Assembly (NCBI GenBank): GCA_040772065.1 | Contig: JAXGYX010000001.1 | Coordinates: 1,798,001 to 1,862,000, forward strand | Direction: 5' to 3' | Length of the DNA: 64,000 nt | From: JAXGYX01 sp040772065 | GTDB lineage: Bacteria > Bacillota > Clostridia > Saccharofermentanales > Fastidiosipilaceae | Part shown: positions 1 through 7,847 of the stretch, in pieces | How the letters are laid out: the number at the start of each line of letters is the position of its first letter | How positions within the stretch are numbered: position 1 is the first letter of the stretch | The notes under the pieces: model-generated | Told to the model about the DNA's origin: nothing | What the model saw: only the letters and a program-made list of their open reading frames with translations | Databases searched by the model: none | Translations under genes and position numbers: made by a program

Positions 1-1772
1 TTCGCCCGCTCTTTCAAGCGCGACCAGTCTTTGCCGCCAAGCTTTGACAGCTTTGGTTTTTTATCCCCCGAGCCAATGTGTTTTTGTAGCTGATCCAGAG
101 CTTTCATCGGCAGGTATACGACATCCTCGTTCGCGTACATGACCTTAATATAATCCTTGCGCACACCGTCAGTTTCAAGATTCACCAGGCCCTCATACCT
201 GCCGATCCCATACCCCTCATGCACAACCGCATCCCCGACCCGTAAATCGCTAAACAGATCAATTTTTTGACCTTGCATGCCTGATGACACACGGCGGCGT
301 CGACGCCGATCCGAGCCAAACACATCCTGCGATCCAATCACCATCAAACCAATCGCAGGATATTCAAAACCTCTCGCCAGTTCGGCGTGAATCAAATTCG
401 CTCCGGTCTCATACTCGGTGAACAGATCGTTCAGTTTCTCACGCCGCTCAGTCGACGTGCTGGTGATATAGGTCAGCTGACCCGCGTTTTGCCTACGTCT
501 CAACGTGTCGATCAACTGTTTTTCCCTGCCACGGAAACTATCAATATCCCGCCCAATGATTTGGATATTTTTCGCTCCGGGAAAACCATTTCCGGACACA
601 CCAATCGTCGTCAACGATATGACGCGTTCCAGTTTGTCCAGCTGTCGGAACGGCTGAGCCGGATTGATCAATGCTTTCTCCGCAAGCGGGATCGACTGAC
701 CTTTTTTAGAATATACCCTCAATTGCTCGATCTGTTCGGCTGAGAATCGGTCGACCCGCTCTCTCACACGGATCGGCTCGTCCACAAAGATCAGGTGATC
801 GGCCTGAATCACATAGTCTAAAATTCCTGTTTGTTCGGGCTCGAGGTAATTTTGCCAGCGATCCAATCCTGGGAAATCCCGCCCCGCTTGGACAAAGTCC
901 GCGTCATGTTCACAAAGCTGCTCCATATCGTTGCGAGCTTTGATCGTTGTGTCCTCCGCCTTCATCTCGGTGGCGCGGCGCTTGGCGTAGCGTCTGATTT
1001 TATCTGCGATGATCCCTCGCTCGATCTCGTCGATAATCACTTCACGGGCTGGCGGCACGGTTATCTCTCGAAGATTTTCCAATGAGCGCTGTGAGGAAAT
1101 ATCAAAACTGCGAATCAAATCGACATCCGTGTCAAAGTAAGACACACGATAGCCGGTGCCTTCACCTGTGCCAAACCGGTTGTCCAGGATGCCCACCGGC
1201 ATCACATCCACGATGTCACCTCTGCGCGCGACCTGACCCGGAGCATCCACCCGGTTGACCGTCTCATAGCCCGCGGCAACGAGACGCCTCAGTAAGTGCT
1301 CCGGTCCCCCATCCACGTCACCTTGGCGCACACTGACAGTTGTCCGGGCAAATCTTTGAGGTGAGGGAATCGGCTGTACCAGCGCCGGTGCGGCGATGAC
1401 CAGCACCCGAATCTCACCGCTGAGCAATGCGAACAAAGTGCCGATCCGATCATGTTCGCTTTCTCTGCCGGCGGCGTCCATCAAAGTCCAGCCGAAATCG
1501 CGGGTTTTCCAGATACGAAGGTGATCGGGATTTGACATCATCGCCTGCAGCGTCTCGCTCATTGTGCGTGCCCGCATGATATCAGAGACGACAAGGCAGA
1601 CCGGCCGTGAACGAGCGGTCGAGGCGGCGAGCGCTAAAAAAGCTTTCAGCCCATCCGAAGGTCCATGCACATTGACAGCTGAGACAGCGCTCGCGTCCAG
1701 CAGTTCGCGAAACGCCTGATCGCGTTCAGCCAGTTTAAGTATGGTGGGAAAGTCAACAATAGGTTCCGACAT
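1..1772 (-). CDS. mfd: Transcription-repair coupling factor Mfd, N-terminal part (cut by window edge)
   Basis: Mfd is a DNA translocase that removes stalled RNA polymerase from lesions and recruits UvrA. I translated the minus strand from the ATG whose complement is at 1770-1772; the frame stays open for 590 codons to the window edge. The first ~480 residues fit the UvrB-like damage-recognition module. Residues ~500-580 carry the CarD-like RNA polymerase interaction domain (VGDAVVHEGYGIGRYEG, then YANEDVVYLPMKALDQLQKH and PKLSKLGGKDW). The helicase and translocase domains would lie outside the window. The start is 7 bases after the pth stop, so the two are probably co-transcribed, as in the common glmU-pth-mfd order. 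The Shine-Dalgarno before this ATG is weak (GGTGAT). No frameshift seen. Confidence 0.93.
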   Translation of the reverse strand, partial: MSEPIVDFPTILKLAERDQAFRELLDASAVSAVNVHGPSDGLKAFLALAASTARSRPVCLVVSDIMRARTMSETLQAMMSNPDHLRIWKTRDFGWTLMDAAGRESEHDRIGTLFALLSGEIRVLVIAAPALVQPIPSPQRFARTTVSVRQGDVDGGPEHLLRRLVAAGYETVNRVDAPGQVARRGDIVDVMPVGILDNRFGTGEGTGYRVSYFDTDVDLIRSFDISSQRSLENLREITVPPAREVIIDEIERGIIADKIRRYAKRRATEMKAEDTTIKARNDMEQLCEHDADFVQAGRDFPGLDRWQNYLEPEQTGILDYVIQADHLIFVDEPIRVRERVDRFSAEQIEQLRVYSKKGQSIPLAEKALINPAQPFRQLDKLERVISLTTIGVSGNGFPGAKNIQIIGRDIDSFRGREKQLIDTLRRRQNAGQLTYITSTSTERREKLNDLFTEYETGANLIHAELARGFEYPAIGLMVIGSQDVFGSDRRRRRRVSSGMQGQKIDLFSDLRVGDAVVHEGYGIGRYEGLVNLETDGVRKDYIKVMYANEDVVYLPMKALDQLQKHIGSGDKKPKLSKLGGKDWSRLKERA

Positions 1773-1778
1773 GACGAA

Positions 1779-2381
1779 TCACCGATCTTCTTTTGGATTC
1801 AGTTTGCGTCTGTTAATCCGGTTCATTGCAAATTGAATATCTTTTTCCATGGCGAACGCTACCGCCTCACAACAATCACTCAGCGCCTCTTCCATAAGAG
1901 GCCGCTCGTCGGCGGTAATGCTCGACAACACATAATCGATGATATCCCAATTCGGAGGGAGCGGACCGATTCCGATCCGGATACGTGGAAAATCAGTTCC
2001 ACCCAAATGCCTGACAACCGAACGCATGCCATTGTGTGTGCCCGCACCACCTTTTTCACGGATGCGGACCAAGCCTTTGGCTACATCCAAATCGTCATAT
2101 AGCAGCAAAACATTTTCGCGCTCGACACGAAAATAATCCATGGCGGCACGCACACTTTCTCCACTGTTGTTCATAAAAGTGGTCGGCTTCAAAAGGATCA
2201 CCTTCTGCCCTTTGATGGTGCCCATTCCATAAAGGCCTTTAAATTTTATTCGGTTGATCGCGATCCGTTCATGCTCCGCCAAATGGTCAAGCGCCAGCCA
2301 GCCACAATTGTGCCATGAATCAGCATATTTAGGACCCGGATTGCCCAGACCCACGATCAACCATATATCTTGAGTTAACAT
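1779..2381 (-). CDS. pth: Peptidyl-tRNA hydrolase
   Basis: Pth cleaves the ester bond of peptidyl-tRNAs dropped by ribosomes, recycling tRNA in the cytoplasm. The 200-residue protein has the expected length and motifs: VGLGNPGPKYADSWHN near the N-terminus with the catalytic His, TFMNNSGESV, and DDLDVAKGLVRIREKGGAGTHNGMRSV, which forms the substrate-binding groove. It lies 15 bases after the GlmU-like gene and 7 bases before mfd, all on the minus strand, so an operon is likely. Nothing odd is visible apart from Cys and Trp after the catalytic His (HNCGW), a minor variation. Confidence 0.96.
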   Translation of the reverse strand: MLTQDIWLIVGLGNPGPKYADSWHNCGWLALDHLAEHERIAINRIKFKGLYGMGTIKGQKVILLKPTTFMNNSGESVRAAMDYFRVERENVLLLYDDLDVAKGLVRIREKGGAGTHNGMRSVVRHLGGTDFPRIRIGIGPLPPNWDIIDYVLSSITADERPLMEEALSDCCEAVAFAMEKDIQFAMNRINRRKLNPKEDR

Positions 2382-2396
2382 ATGATCGTTGTTTGC

Positions 2397-3773
2397 TCAC
2401 TTTTCTTGTTTTTCTTTCTGTCTACGTCCGCGGATCGGGCTGATCGACAGCTTTTCACGGACTCTGGCCACCGAAAAATCAGGGATATTCTGAGTGATCA
2501 ACGCCCCATCCCCGATTGTCGAGTTGGATCCGATTTCCAGTTCTCCGGACAATGTCACATTCGCGCCGACAGTCACATTGTTTCCAACAGTCTGCAGCCA
2601 CATTCGCTCACCGAGCTCACCGTTGGTCACCGTGCCCGCGCCGACATGTGTTCCCTCACCGATTTGAATGTTGCATAAGTAAGCATTCACGCCAATTCTG
2701 CATCCGTTTCCGAGAATGATGTGCTGGGCCACCGCCCCCGAAGCCATATGGACTCGTTGTTTGAGTATGGATTGATTGGTCAACTGACAATTCGGTCCAA
2801 TCCTGCAATCGTCTCCAACCACTGAATCACGGATCCATGAACGGATGAAGACGCCATCCTTTCCGATCTGGGAGGAATGTATATCCATGTCCGGGCCCAG
2901 CATTGTATTATCACCCACCGAAGTGCTTCCGGTCAAAATACAATTGGGCTGGATGATCACATCTTTGCCCAGCTCGACCGAATGATCTATGCGTACGGTC
3001 TCAGGATTGAAGATGGTCACGCCGCGATTCATGTGACTCTCACAAATTCTACGATTCAAGATCGCCGCGGCTTGTTGCAACTGTACCCGATTGTTAACAC
3101 CAATGACTTCCTCAAAATCAGTTTCATGCGCGAGCACGCTGTGCCCTTGTTCGATCAATGTCCCAATAACATCGACGAGGTTGCATAATTGATTATTGTT
3201 GTTGGATATGGTGATGCCGATGGCGGATAACAGCAGCGCGCAGTCAAAGCAGTACACGCCCGCATTGATCAAAGTTTGGTTCAGCTCCTCCGGGGTTGCG
3301 TCATCCGCTTCCACAATGTGTGAGATTCGCCGATCCGCGTCACAAAAAACACGGCCATACGTCTCCGCCTTTGGCGCCTGCGCCGTCAATACCAACACGG
3401 CGCATTCCTCTTGTCGAAAGCGTTCAACCATCTCCTTCAACGTGTTCGCGGTGATCAATGGAACATCGCCACTGACGATCAGCGCGCAACCCGAGCGACT
3501 TTCGAGAAATGGAGCGGCCTGTAGGCAGGCGTTCCCGGTGCCGAGTGGCGGATCTTGTAAAACATAGGCTCTATGCTCGCCCAAAGTCATGCGAATTTCA
3601 TTTTGATCTTTCCCCACCACATAAAGCTGATCACCGGCACCCGCTTCGCATAAAGCGTCCGAGACCCAACGGATGATCGGTTTTCCACCGATATCGTGCA
3701 CCAATCTTGATGTGGATGAGTGCATTTCATGGCTATCACCGGCCGCCATGACGACAGCGCAAACTTCGTCCAT
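2397..3773 (-). CDS. GlmU-like protein with degenerate uridylyltransferase and acetyltransferase sites
   Basis: Overall fold and gene order match GlmU, which makes UDP-GlcNAc: an N-terminal nucleotidyltransferase (~1-230) and a C-terminal left-handed beta-helix of hexapeptide repeats (~250-440). The start chosen is the ATG at 3773, preceded by AGAAGGAG; it gives 458 residues, the normal GlmU length. Conserved parts include QDPPLGTGNA, SGDVPLI (metal Asp) and the NN before RVQL. However, the signature loop reads AAGDSHEMHSSTSR where E. coli has a GxGTRM...PK loop, so the catalytic Arg is Glu and the Lys is Arg. In the helix, the position of E. coli His363 is Val (GVNAYL), and the Asn-Tyr-Asp-Gly and Lys392 region reads NGELGERM. 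It may be a pseudoenzyme, a regulator or a sugar transferase of changed specificity. Family is sure; activity is doubtful. Confidence 0.85.
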   Translation of the reverse strand: MDEVCAVVMAAGDSHEMHSSTSRLVHDIGGKPIIRWVSDALCEAGAGDQLYVVGKDQNEIRMTLGEHRAYVLQDPPLGTGNACLQAAPFLESRSGCALIVSGDVPLITANTLKEMVERFRQEECAVLVLTAQAPKAETYGRVFCDADRRISHIVEADDATPEELNQTLINAGVYCFDCALLLSAIGITISNNNNQLCNLVDVIGTLIEQGHSVLAHETDFEEVIGVNNRVQLQQAAAILNRRICESHMNRGVTIFNPETVRIDHSVELGKDVIIQPNCILTGSTSVGDNTMLGPDMDIHSSQIGKDGVFIRSWIRDSVVGDDCRIGPNCQLTNQSILKQRVHMASGAVAQHIILGNGCRIGVNAYLCNIQIGEGTHVGAGTVTNGELGERMWLQTVGNNVTVGANVTLSGELEIGSNSTIGDGALITQNIPDFSVARVREKLSISPIRGRRQKEKQEK

Positions 3774-4222
3774 TCCAACTCTCCTTCTTCTAAACCCTTG
3801 TTTTATCATTATAAAGCGAGCGACACTAAAACTCTAACACACGTCTCCGCAATGTGGATAATGTGGAAAACTCTGTGAATAACTGATTGCAGGCGTTTCA
3901 CGAGTTTTAACAAAATAATCGCGTATTCGCAAGTGTTTCACGTTCTTTACATTTTAGGTTACAGTTTTGTTACAGACGCTCGGAAACCCCTTTGTTCACA
4001 GCCTCTTGAAGATTTTATCTGTAACAAAAGAAACTATGTTTTATATGTACGTCTATTATTCATTGATCTTTTTACCGGATTTTTTGTGGATAATTATGTG
4101 GATATCAAAAGGACTGTCACTGTCACTTCTGTCTATTTTTTACGAACAATTCTTTCCAAAAATGAGCCCTTCATATTTATCATAATAACAAAGTCAATTT
4201 TTCCAAAAGATAGGAGGCATTT
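3774..4222. promoter_or_regulatory. AT-rich intergenic region with a cluster of DnaA boxes
   Basis: Between the divergent glmU-like and prepilin peptidase genes lie five DnaA-box matches, all in the same orientation: TGTGGATAA (3853-3861, exact), TGTGGAAAA (3862-3870), TGTGAATAA (3874-3882), TGTGGATAA (4085-4093, exact) and TGTGGATAT (4097-4105). A weaker TTGTTCACA lies at 3992-4000 in the opposite sense. AT-rich DNA fills 4105-4222. This resembles an origin layout or a DnaA-controlled promoter or titration site. No dnaA or dnaN gene is nearby and gene strands do not switch here, so a chromosomal origin is only one possibility. Promoters for the two flanking genes must also lie here. Confidence 0.6.
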
Positions 4223-4672
4223 TTGGTAGCGATTTGCACACTCATCCAACTGCTGATTTTTATACATGCCGCGCATCACGATGCCTACACCGGTCAGGTT
4301 CCCGATCGATACAGTTTGATGATCGCGGCAACCGCTTTGCCTCTGCTGATCACCCACACTCGCCCATTGATGGCGGTGTGTGTGGCCATGGTCAACGCGT
4401 CGCTTGGCGCGCTGCCGTTGCTGCTCAGCGCGATACTCACCCGTCAGCGCGGTCGTTATCAACTTGGCGGCGCCGATATCAAGGTCACAGCCGCTCTGGG
4501 CTTTTGCTGCGGGGCGACTGAAGCCATGTGGTTTGTCATGGTCGGCGGACTCGCACTTTGCGGCATCAGTTTGATCCGTGAAATAGGCGATCCTCGTCCA
4601 GAAATTTCGAGACGGGCCGGCGGAAAGATCATACCATTTCTTCCTTATATTTTAATCGCCTCACTTCGTTAG
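4223..4672 (+). CDS. Short A24-family prepilin leader peptidase, C-terminus replaced by IS insertion
   Basis: A24 peptidases are membrane aspartyl proteases that cut type IV prepilin leaders at the inner face of the membrane. The two catalytic Asp motifs are visible: Asp20 in HHDAYTGQVPD and Asp85 in LGGADIK. Three to four hydrophobic segments surround them, and the N-terminal methyltransferase part of PilD is absent. The start is a TTG at 4223, five bases after AGGAGG (4212-4217). The last residue (Arg) and the stop codon come from the IS256-family element. Joining the two flanks across the 9-bp duplication gives an open frame that would have continued through 6008-6049 to a TAA at 6050-6052, adding about 14 other residues. 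Both active-site Asp remain, so function may persist. Confidence 0.8.
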   Translation: MVAICTLIQLLIFIHAAHHDAYTGQVPDRYSLMIAATALPLLITHTRPLMAVCVAMVNASLGALPLLLSAILTRQRGRYQLGGADIKVTAALGFCCGATEAMWFVMVGGLALCGISLIREIGDPRPEISRRAGGKIIPFLPYILIASLR

Positions 4673-5999
4673 TGTCAAATTTAGTTCGCAACTTCATAGA
4701 ACTTCATTACAGCTTATGCGGCTTCTAACACGATTGATTCCAATGATCTGGCACTAAGATAGGCTCGAGAGCTGGACCAGTCCTCACTGTATTCCAGAAG
4801 GTAGATCGAAATCAATCGAACATAAGATTCAGGATTAGGGAAGATTCCAATTACCTTTGTCCTACGCCGAATCTCTCGATTCAACCGTTCCATAATATTG
4901 TTGGAACTGATTTTTCTGCTGTCCAGCGTGGGGAACGCATAAAACGTTAAACTGTCTTCCAGCCCTGCTTCCAAAATCTCAATTGCTTTTGGAAATCGTT
5001 TCTCATATAACTCAGCCAATCTGCGTGCCAGCACAACAGCTTCTTCCATGCTACTGGCCTGCCAGATGAGTTTGAGCTGAGCGGCGAAGCGGTCTTTTTC
5101 CGCTCTGGAAACATGTACCAGGATATTACGCATAAAATGTACTTTGCAACGTTGCCAGCTGCTGCCGGGAAAACATTTTCGAATAGCGGCCGTTAAGCCG
5201 TTATGAGCATCCGAGACAATTAGTTTTGGCGTTTTCAATCCTCGTTCACGCAAGCTTTGAAAAAGTAAGCGGTAGCTTTCTTCCGATTCTTCCAACATCG
5301 GCTCAATCGCTAGGATCTCACGATGACCGTCCTCTGCGACACCACAGACGATCTGAATCGCCATGCTGACCACTCGATGATCATAACGAACCTTCTCGTA
5401 AAGAGCATCCACCCAAATCACCGGATAGTCCATGGTCAACGCTCGATGGCGAAAAGCCTCTGCTTGCTCATTTAGCCCTTTCGTCATCTGACTGACCTGG
5501 CTTCCGGACAGGCTGTCTATCCCTAGACTTGCTGCCAGCCTTTCCATTTTTCGGGTGGATACGCCCTGAATATATGCTTCCTGGACCACTTGAATCAGCG
5601 CTACCTCGCTGCGTTTGCGTTCCGTCACAAAAAACGGAATGTAACCACCTTTGCGCACTTTTGGAACCATTAGATAGCTGGTGCCCATCCTCGTATCGAA
5701 GCGGCGTACGCGATATCCGCTGCGGCTGCTAATACGTTCTTCGCTTTGAGCATGTTTCTTTGCGCCAATTTGATGGGACACTTCCGCTTCCATCAATTGA
5801 TTGCAAAGCCATTCCAACATACTGCGCATTGGATCGTCCATTCCCATAAATTGCCAGAGCATTGCTTCTAGGTTTGTGGTATCTTGATTTTGAGTCATAG
5901 TGATTTCTCCTTACACCGATTTGTTTTTTTCCTTAACAATCATTGTAACGAAGTCCTATGACTCTTTCTTCTAAAGTTGCAAACTTAAATGTACGCTAT
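4668..5999 (-). mobile_element. IS256-family insertion sequence with 9-bp target duplication
   Basis: The element holds a single transposase gene. Ends are imperfect inverted repeats of about 26 bp: left from ~4671 (AGTGTCAAATTTAGTTCGCA...) and right from ~5997 reading inward (AGCGTACATTTAAGTTTGCA...), sharing AGTTxGCAACTT. The direct repeat CCTCACTTC stands at 4659-4667 and 6000-6008, matching the 8-9 bp duplications typical of the family. The exact tips are uncertain by one or two bases. An intact frame, intact ends and an identical duplication suggest a recent insertion. It landed in the 3' end of the prepilin peptidase gene. Confidence 0.88.
4714..5898 (-). CDS. IS256-family (Mutator-type) transposase
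   Basis: A 394-residue DDE transposase of the length usual for IS256. Visible catalytic residues are Asp in VIWVDALYEKVR (~160), Asp in LIVSDAHNGL (~230) and Glu in NNIMERLNREIRRRTKVIG (~337). The Cys/His region around WQRCKVHFMRN is also typical. The start ATG at 5898 follows AAGGAG eight bases upstream. The frame is uninterrupted, so the protein is probably active. It reads on the minus strand, opposite to the gene it interrupts. Confidence 0.95.
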   Translation of the reverse strand: MTQNQDTTNLEAMLWQFMGMDDPMRSMLEWLCNQLMEAEVSHQIGAKKHAQSEERISSRSGYRVRRFDTRMGTSYLMVPKVRKGGYIPFFVTERKRSEVALIQVVQEAYIQGVSTRKMERLAASLGIDSLSGSQVSQMTKGLNEQAEAFRHRALTMDYPVIWVDALYEKVRYDHRVVSMAIQIVCGVAEDGHREILAIEPMLEESEESYRLLFQSLRERGLKTPKLIVSDAHNGLTAAIRKCFPGSSWQRCKVHFMRNILVHVSRAEKDRFAAQLKLIWQASSMEEAVVLARRLAELYEKRFPKAIEILEAGLEDSLTFYAFPTLDSRKISSNNIMERLNREIRRRTKVIGIFPNPESYVRLISIYLLEYSEDWSSSRAYLSARSLESIVLEAA

Positions 6000-6154
6000 C
6001 CTCACTTCCCTACCACGTCCATAAAATTTTTATTATATTTAATAATTTCTAATAATTTCTATTGATGTTTTACATATATTAAAAATTAATGATAATATAT
6101 TTATAATTTAATAAAATACTTTATACAAATTACACATGAAATAAAATCTATACT

Positions 6155-6171
6155 TAAATAATTATTATTTA
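6155..6171. promoter_or_regulatory. PerR/Fur-type 8-1-8 palindrome before the regulator gene
   Basis: TAAATAATTATTATTTA is a perfect inverted repeat with a single central base. Its core ATAATnATTAT is the core of the Bacillus PerR box (TTATAATnATTATAA), matching 5 of 7 positions per half. It ends one base before the ribosome-binding region (GGTGAGG, 6173-6179) of the Fur-family gene starting at 6185, a position suited to autorepression. The rest of 6009-6184 is very AT-rich with no gene seen, apart from the former 3' end of the prepilin peptidase gene. Confidence 0.55.
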
Positions 6172-6184
6172 CGGTGAGGATTAA

Positions 6185-6565
6185 ATGAGGCAAACTAAGC
6201 AAAAATTAATGATTATTGACGCCATACATAAGATGGACGGCCACCCAAGCGCGGAAGAGATCTATTTGAGTTTGAAGCCGGACAATCCGCAACTCAGTTT
6301 AGCAACCGTTTACCGCAATTTAAATGAGTTTTGCGAGCGCGGATTGTTAAGAAAGGTCGAAATCCCGAATGAACCGGTCCGCTTTGACAAGCACCTGAAT
6401 ACTCATTTTCACGGTGTGTGTGAACGTTGTAAAAAAATTATCAACATCCCGGCAAGAAAAGAAAAGAGTTTACAAGATTGTATTGGCATGGTAAAGGAAA
6501 TGGAAGTCACTCGCTATAATTTGCTCATATATGGAATCTGCAATGAATGCCGGGATCAAGAGTGA
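6185..6565 (+). CDS. Fur-family metalloregulator, PerR-like
   Basis: A 126-residue DNA-binding repressor with a winged helix (GHPSAEEIY...SLATVYRNLNEFCERGLL) and two CxxC pairs for structural zinc (CERC and CNEC). The regulatory metal site lines up with B. subtilis PerR: His in GHPS (His37), Asp in RFD (Asp85), and two His in THFH (His91 and His93, the oxidised residues). The fifth ligand, PerR Asp104, is Asn here (KKIINI), which could change metal choice or peroxide sensing. The gene ends one base before the convergent sugar-binding protein gene. A palindromic operator candidate precedes it. PerR-like is the best guess; Fur or Zur are alternatives. Confidence 0.85.
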   Translation: MRQTKQKLMIIDAIHKMDGHPSAEEIYLSLKPDNPQLSLATVYRNLNEFCERGLLRKVEIPNEPVRFDKHLNTHFHGVCERCKKIINIPARKEKSLQDCIGMVKEMEVTRYNLLIYGICNECRDQE

Positions 6566-6566
6566 C

Positions 6567-7598
6567 TTATTTAGGATATTTTTCCAAATTGATTTTACTG
6601 ACAGGTTCATACGGAATATCCAGGAACACACTTAGATTTTCTTCTTTGTTAGCCAAAAAAATCGCGGCGTCAACGCTGGCTTTTCCCTGTGCCGAAGTGT
6701 TTTGATATACCGTGAACGCTAACTCATCCTCGGCCAAAGCGGCCAGCGCTTCAGTTGTACCATCCATGCCCACAACCGGTTTAGAAAGCGGGTTGAGTTC
6801 CGCATCTTTTAGAGCGGCAACGCAGCCCAACGCCATGTCATCATTCTGGCAGACGACCGCGTCAAACTCGGTATCTGTCTCAAGAAATTTGGTCAACTCT
6901 CGACGGGCTTTTTCCTTGTTCCAGTCGCCAATCCCCTCGTAGACAAGCTCAACTCGAATATCATCCGCTTCCAGATATTTAGTTAAAGCGTTCACACGTT
7001 TTTCGATAAATTTAGACTTCGCATCGCCGTTCATAAGGCACAATTGCACCGAGTCTTTCTCTTTCGCCTTAAAATATTCAGCCAAAAACTCCCCTTGGAA
7101 TTTCCCTACTACCTCGTCATTCGTCCCAACGTAGGTCATTTGATTGGCCTTAAGCTCGATATCCGGCGATCGGCCCAAAAAAATCAATGGTGTTCGCCGA
7201 ACCACCTCAACCAACTCCGCGGACCGGTGATCATCCACGACTTCCACGATGATCGCGTCAACTTTGTTTTGGACAAATTCTTGCAATTGTTTAACTTGTT
7301 CTTCATGACCGTCGGTCACGTGTCTGACTGTCAATTCAACTGATTTTTCTTTGGCGGACGCCCTCAACTCCTCTACCAGGGCACTTTGATAGCCATCCTC
7401 AGATCCCGGCAAGGACACACCAATCTGATATGCTCTATCCGCCTTCACGCTTGCCAAGTCCTCAATACTGGTAATTTCATATTCTTCCATTGTTGATTTG
7501 ATTGCACGGGTGTTATTCTTGCTTTTGTTGCCTCCACAACTGCTCAATATGGGCAACATCAAGAATAATGCGAATAAAGCCACTGAATATTTTTTCAT
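6567..7598 (-). CDS. Orphan sugar-binding lipoprotein (periplasmic-binding protein type I)
   Basis: A 343-residue substrate-binding protein of the ribose/galactose family. The signal peptide ends in the lipobox LSSC at about residue 20, so the mature protein is lipid-anchored outside the membrane. The hinge and ligand regions match the family (YQIGVSLPGSEDGY, VCQNDDMALGCVAAL, VVGMDGT). Its C-terminus (FTVYQN...QGKASVDAA, IPYEPVSK) closely resembles the other binding protein at 12984-14078, so the two look like paralogues that share one transporter. An AGAGGA site lies upstream. It stands alone: a terminator separates it from the isomerase gene upstream and the neighbour downstream is convergent. 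Ligand unknown. Confidence 0.88.
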   Translation of the reverse strand: MKKYSVALFALFLMLPILSSCGGNKSKNNTRAIKSTMEEYEITSIEDLASVKADRAYQIGVSLPGSEDGYQSALVEELRASAKEKSVELTVRHVTDGHEEQVKQLQEFVQNKVDAIIVEVVDDHRSAELVEVVRRTPLIFLGRSPDIELKANQMTYVGTNDEVVGKFQGEFLAEYFKAKEKDSVQLCLMNGDAKSKFIEKRVNALTKYLEADDIRVELVYEGIGDWNKEKARRELTKFLETDTEFDAVVCQNDDMALGCVAALKDAELNPLSKPVVGMDGTTEALAALAEDELAFTVYQNTSAQGKASVDAAIFLANKEENLSVFLDIPYEPVSKINLEKYPK

Positions 7599-7770
7599 AT
7601 AAAGTCCTCTTTCATATGGTGTTGTTGAAAATATTTGAATCGAAAGAAAAAATCTCTTCGCGAGGCAACATAATTAATATGAATACATATTACATATATG
7701 TGATTATCACATAAAATTACAGAATAATTATACTCACTTATATGCAATATTTCAACAATTGTTCCATTTT

Positions 7771-7812
7771 TGAAAGAAAAAATCCCGATCCGCGTAAATG
7801 TGGATCGGGATT
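7771..7812 (-). terminator. Rho-independent terminator after the IolH-like gene
   Basis: The stem AATCCCGATCC (7781-7791) pairs with GGATCGGGATT (7802-7812). Reading the minus strand it is followed by a T-rich run (7771-7780). It ends the transcript of the isomerase gene before the orphan binding-protein gene. Confidence 0.85.
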
Positions 7813-7847
7813 GATAACTACATAGGTAGTCGGGATCGTCAGCTGTC

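Noticed and set aside
3774..4222. Calling this region the chromosomal origin outright
   Set aside because: The boxes are convincing but dnaA/dnaN are not adjacent, gene strand bias does not switch here, and no unwinding element could be verified.
3933..4229. Plus-strand open frame of 98 codons across the DnaA-box region
   Set aside because: It is in AT-rich intergenic DNA, has no ribosome-binding site, shows no recognisable protein features and overlaps the DnaA boxes and the start of the peptidase gene.
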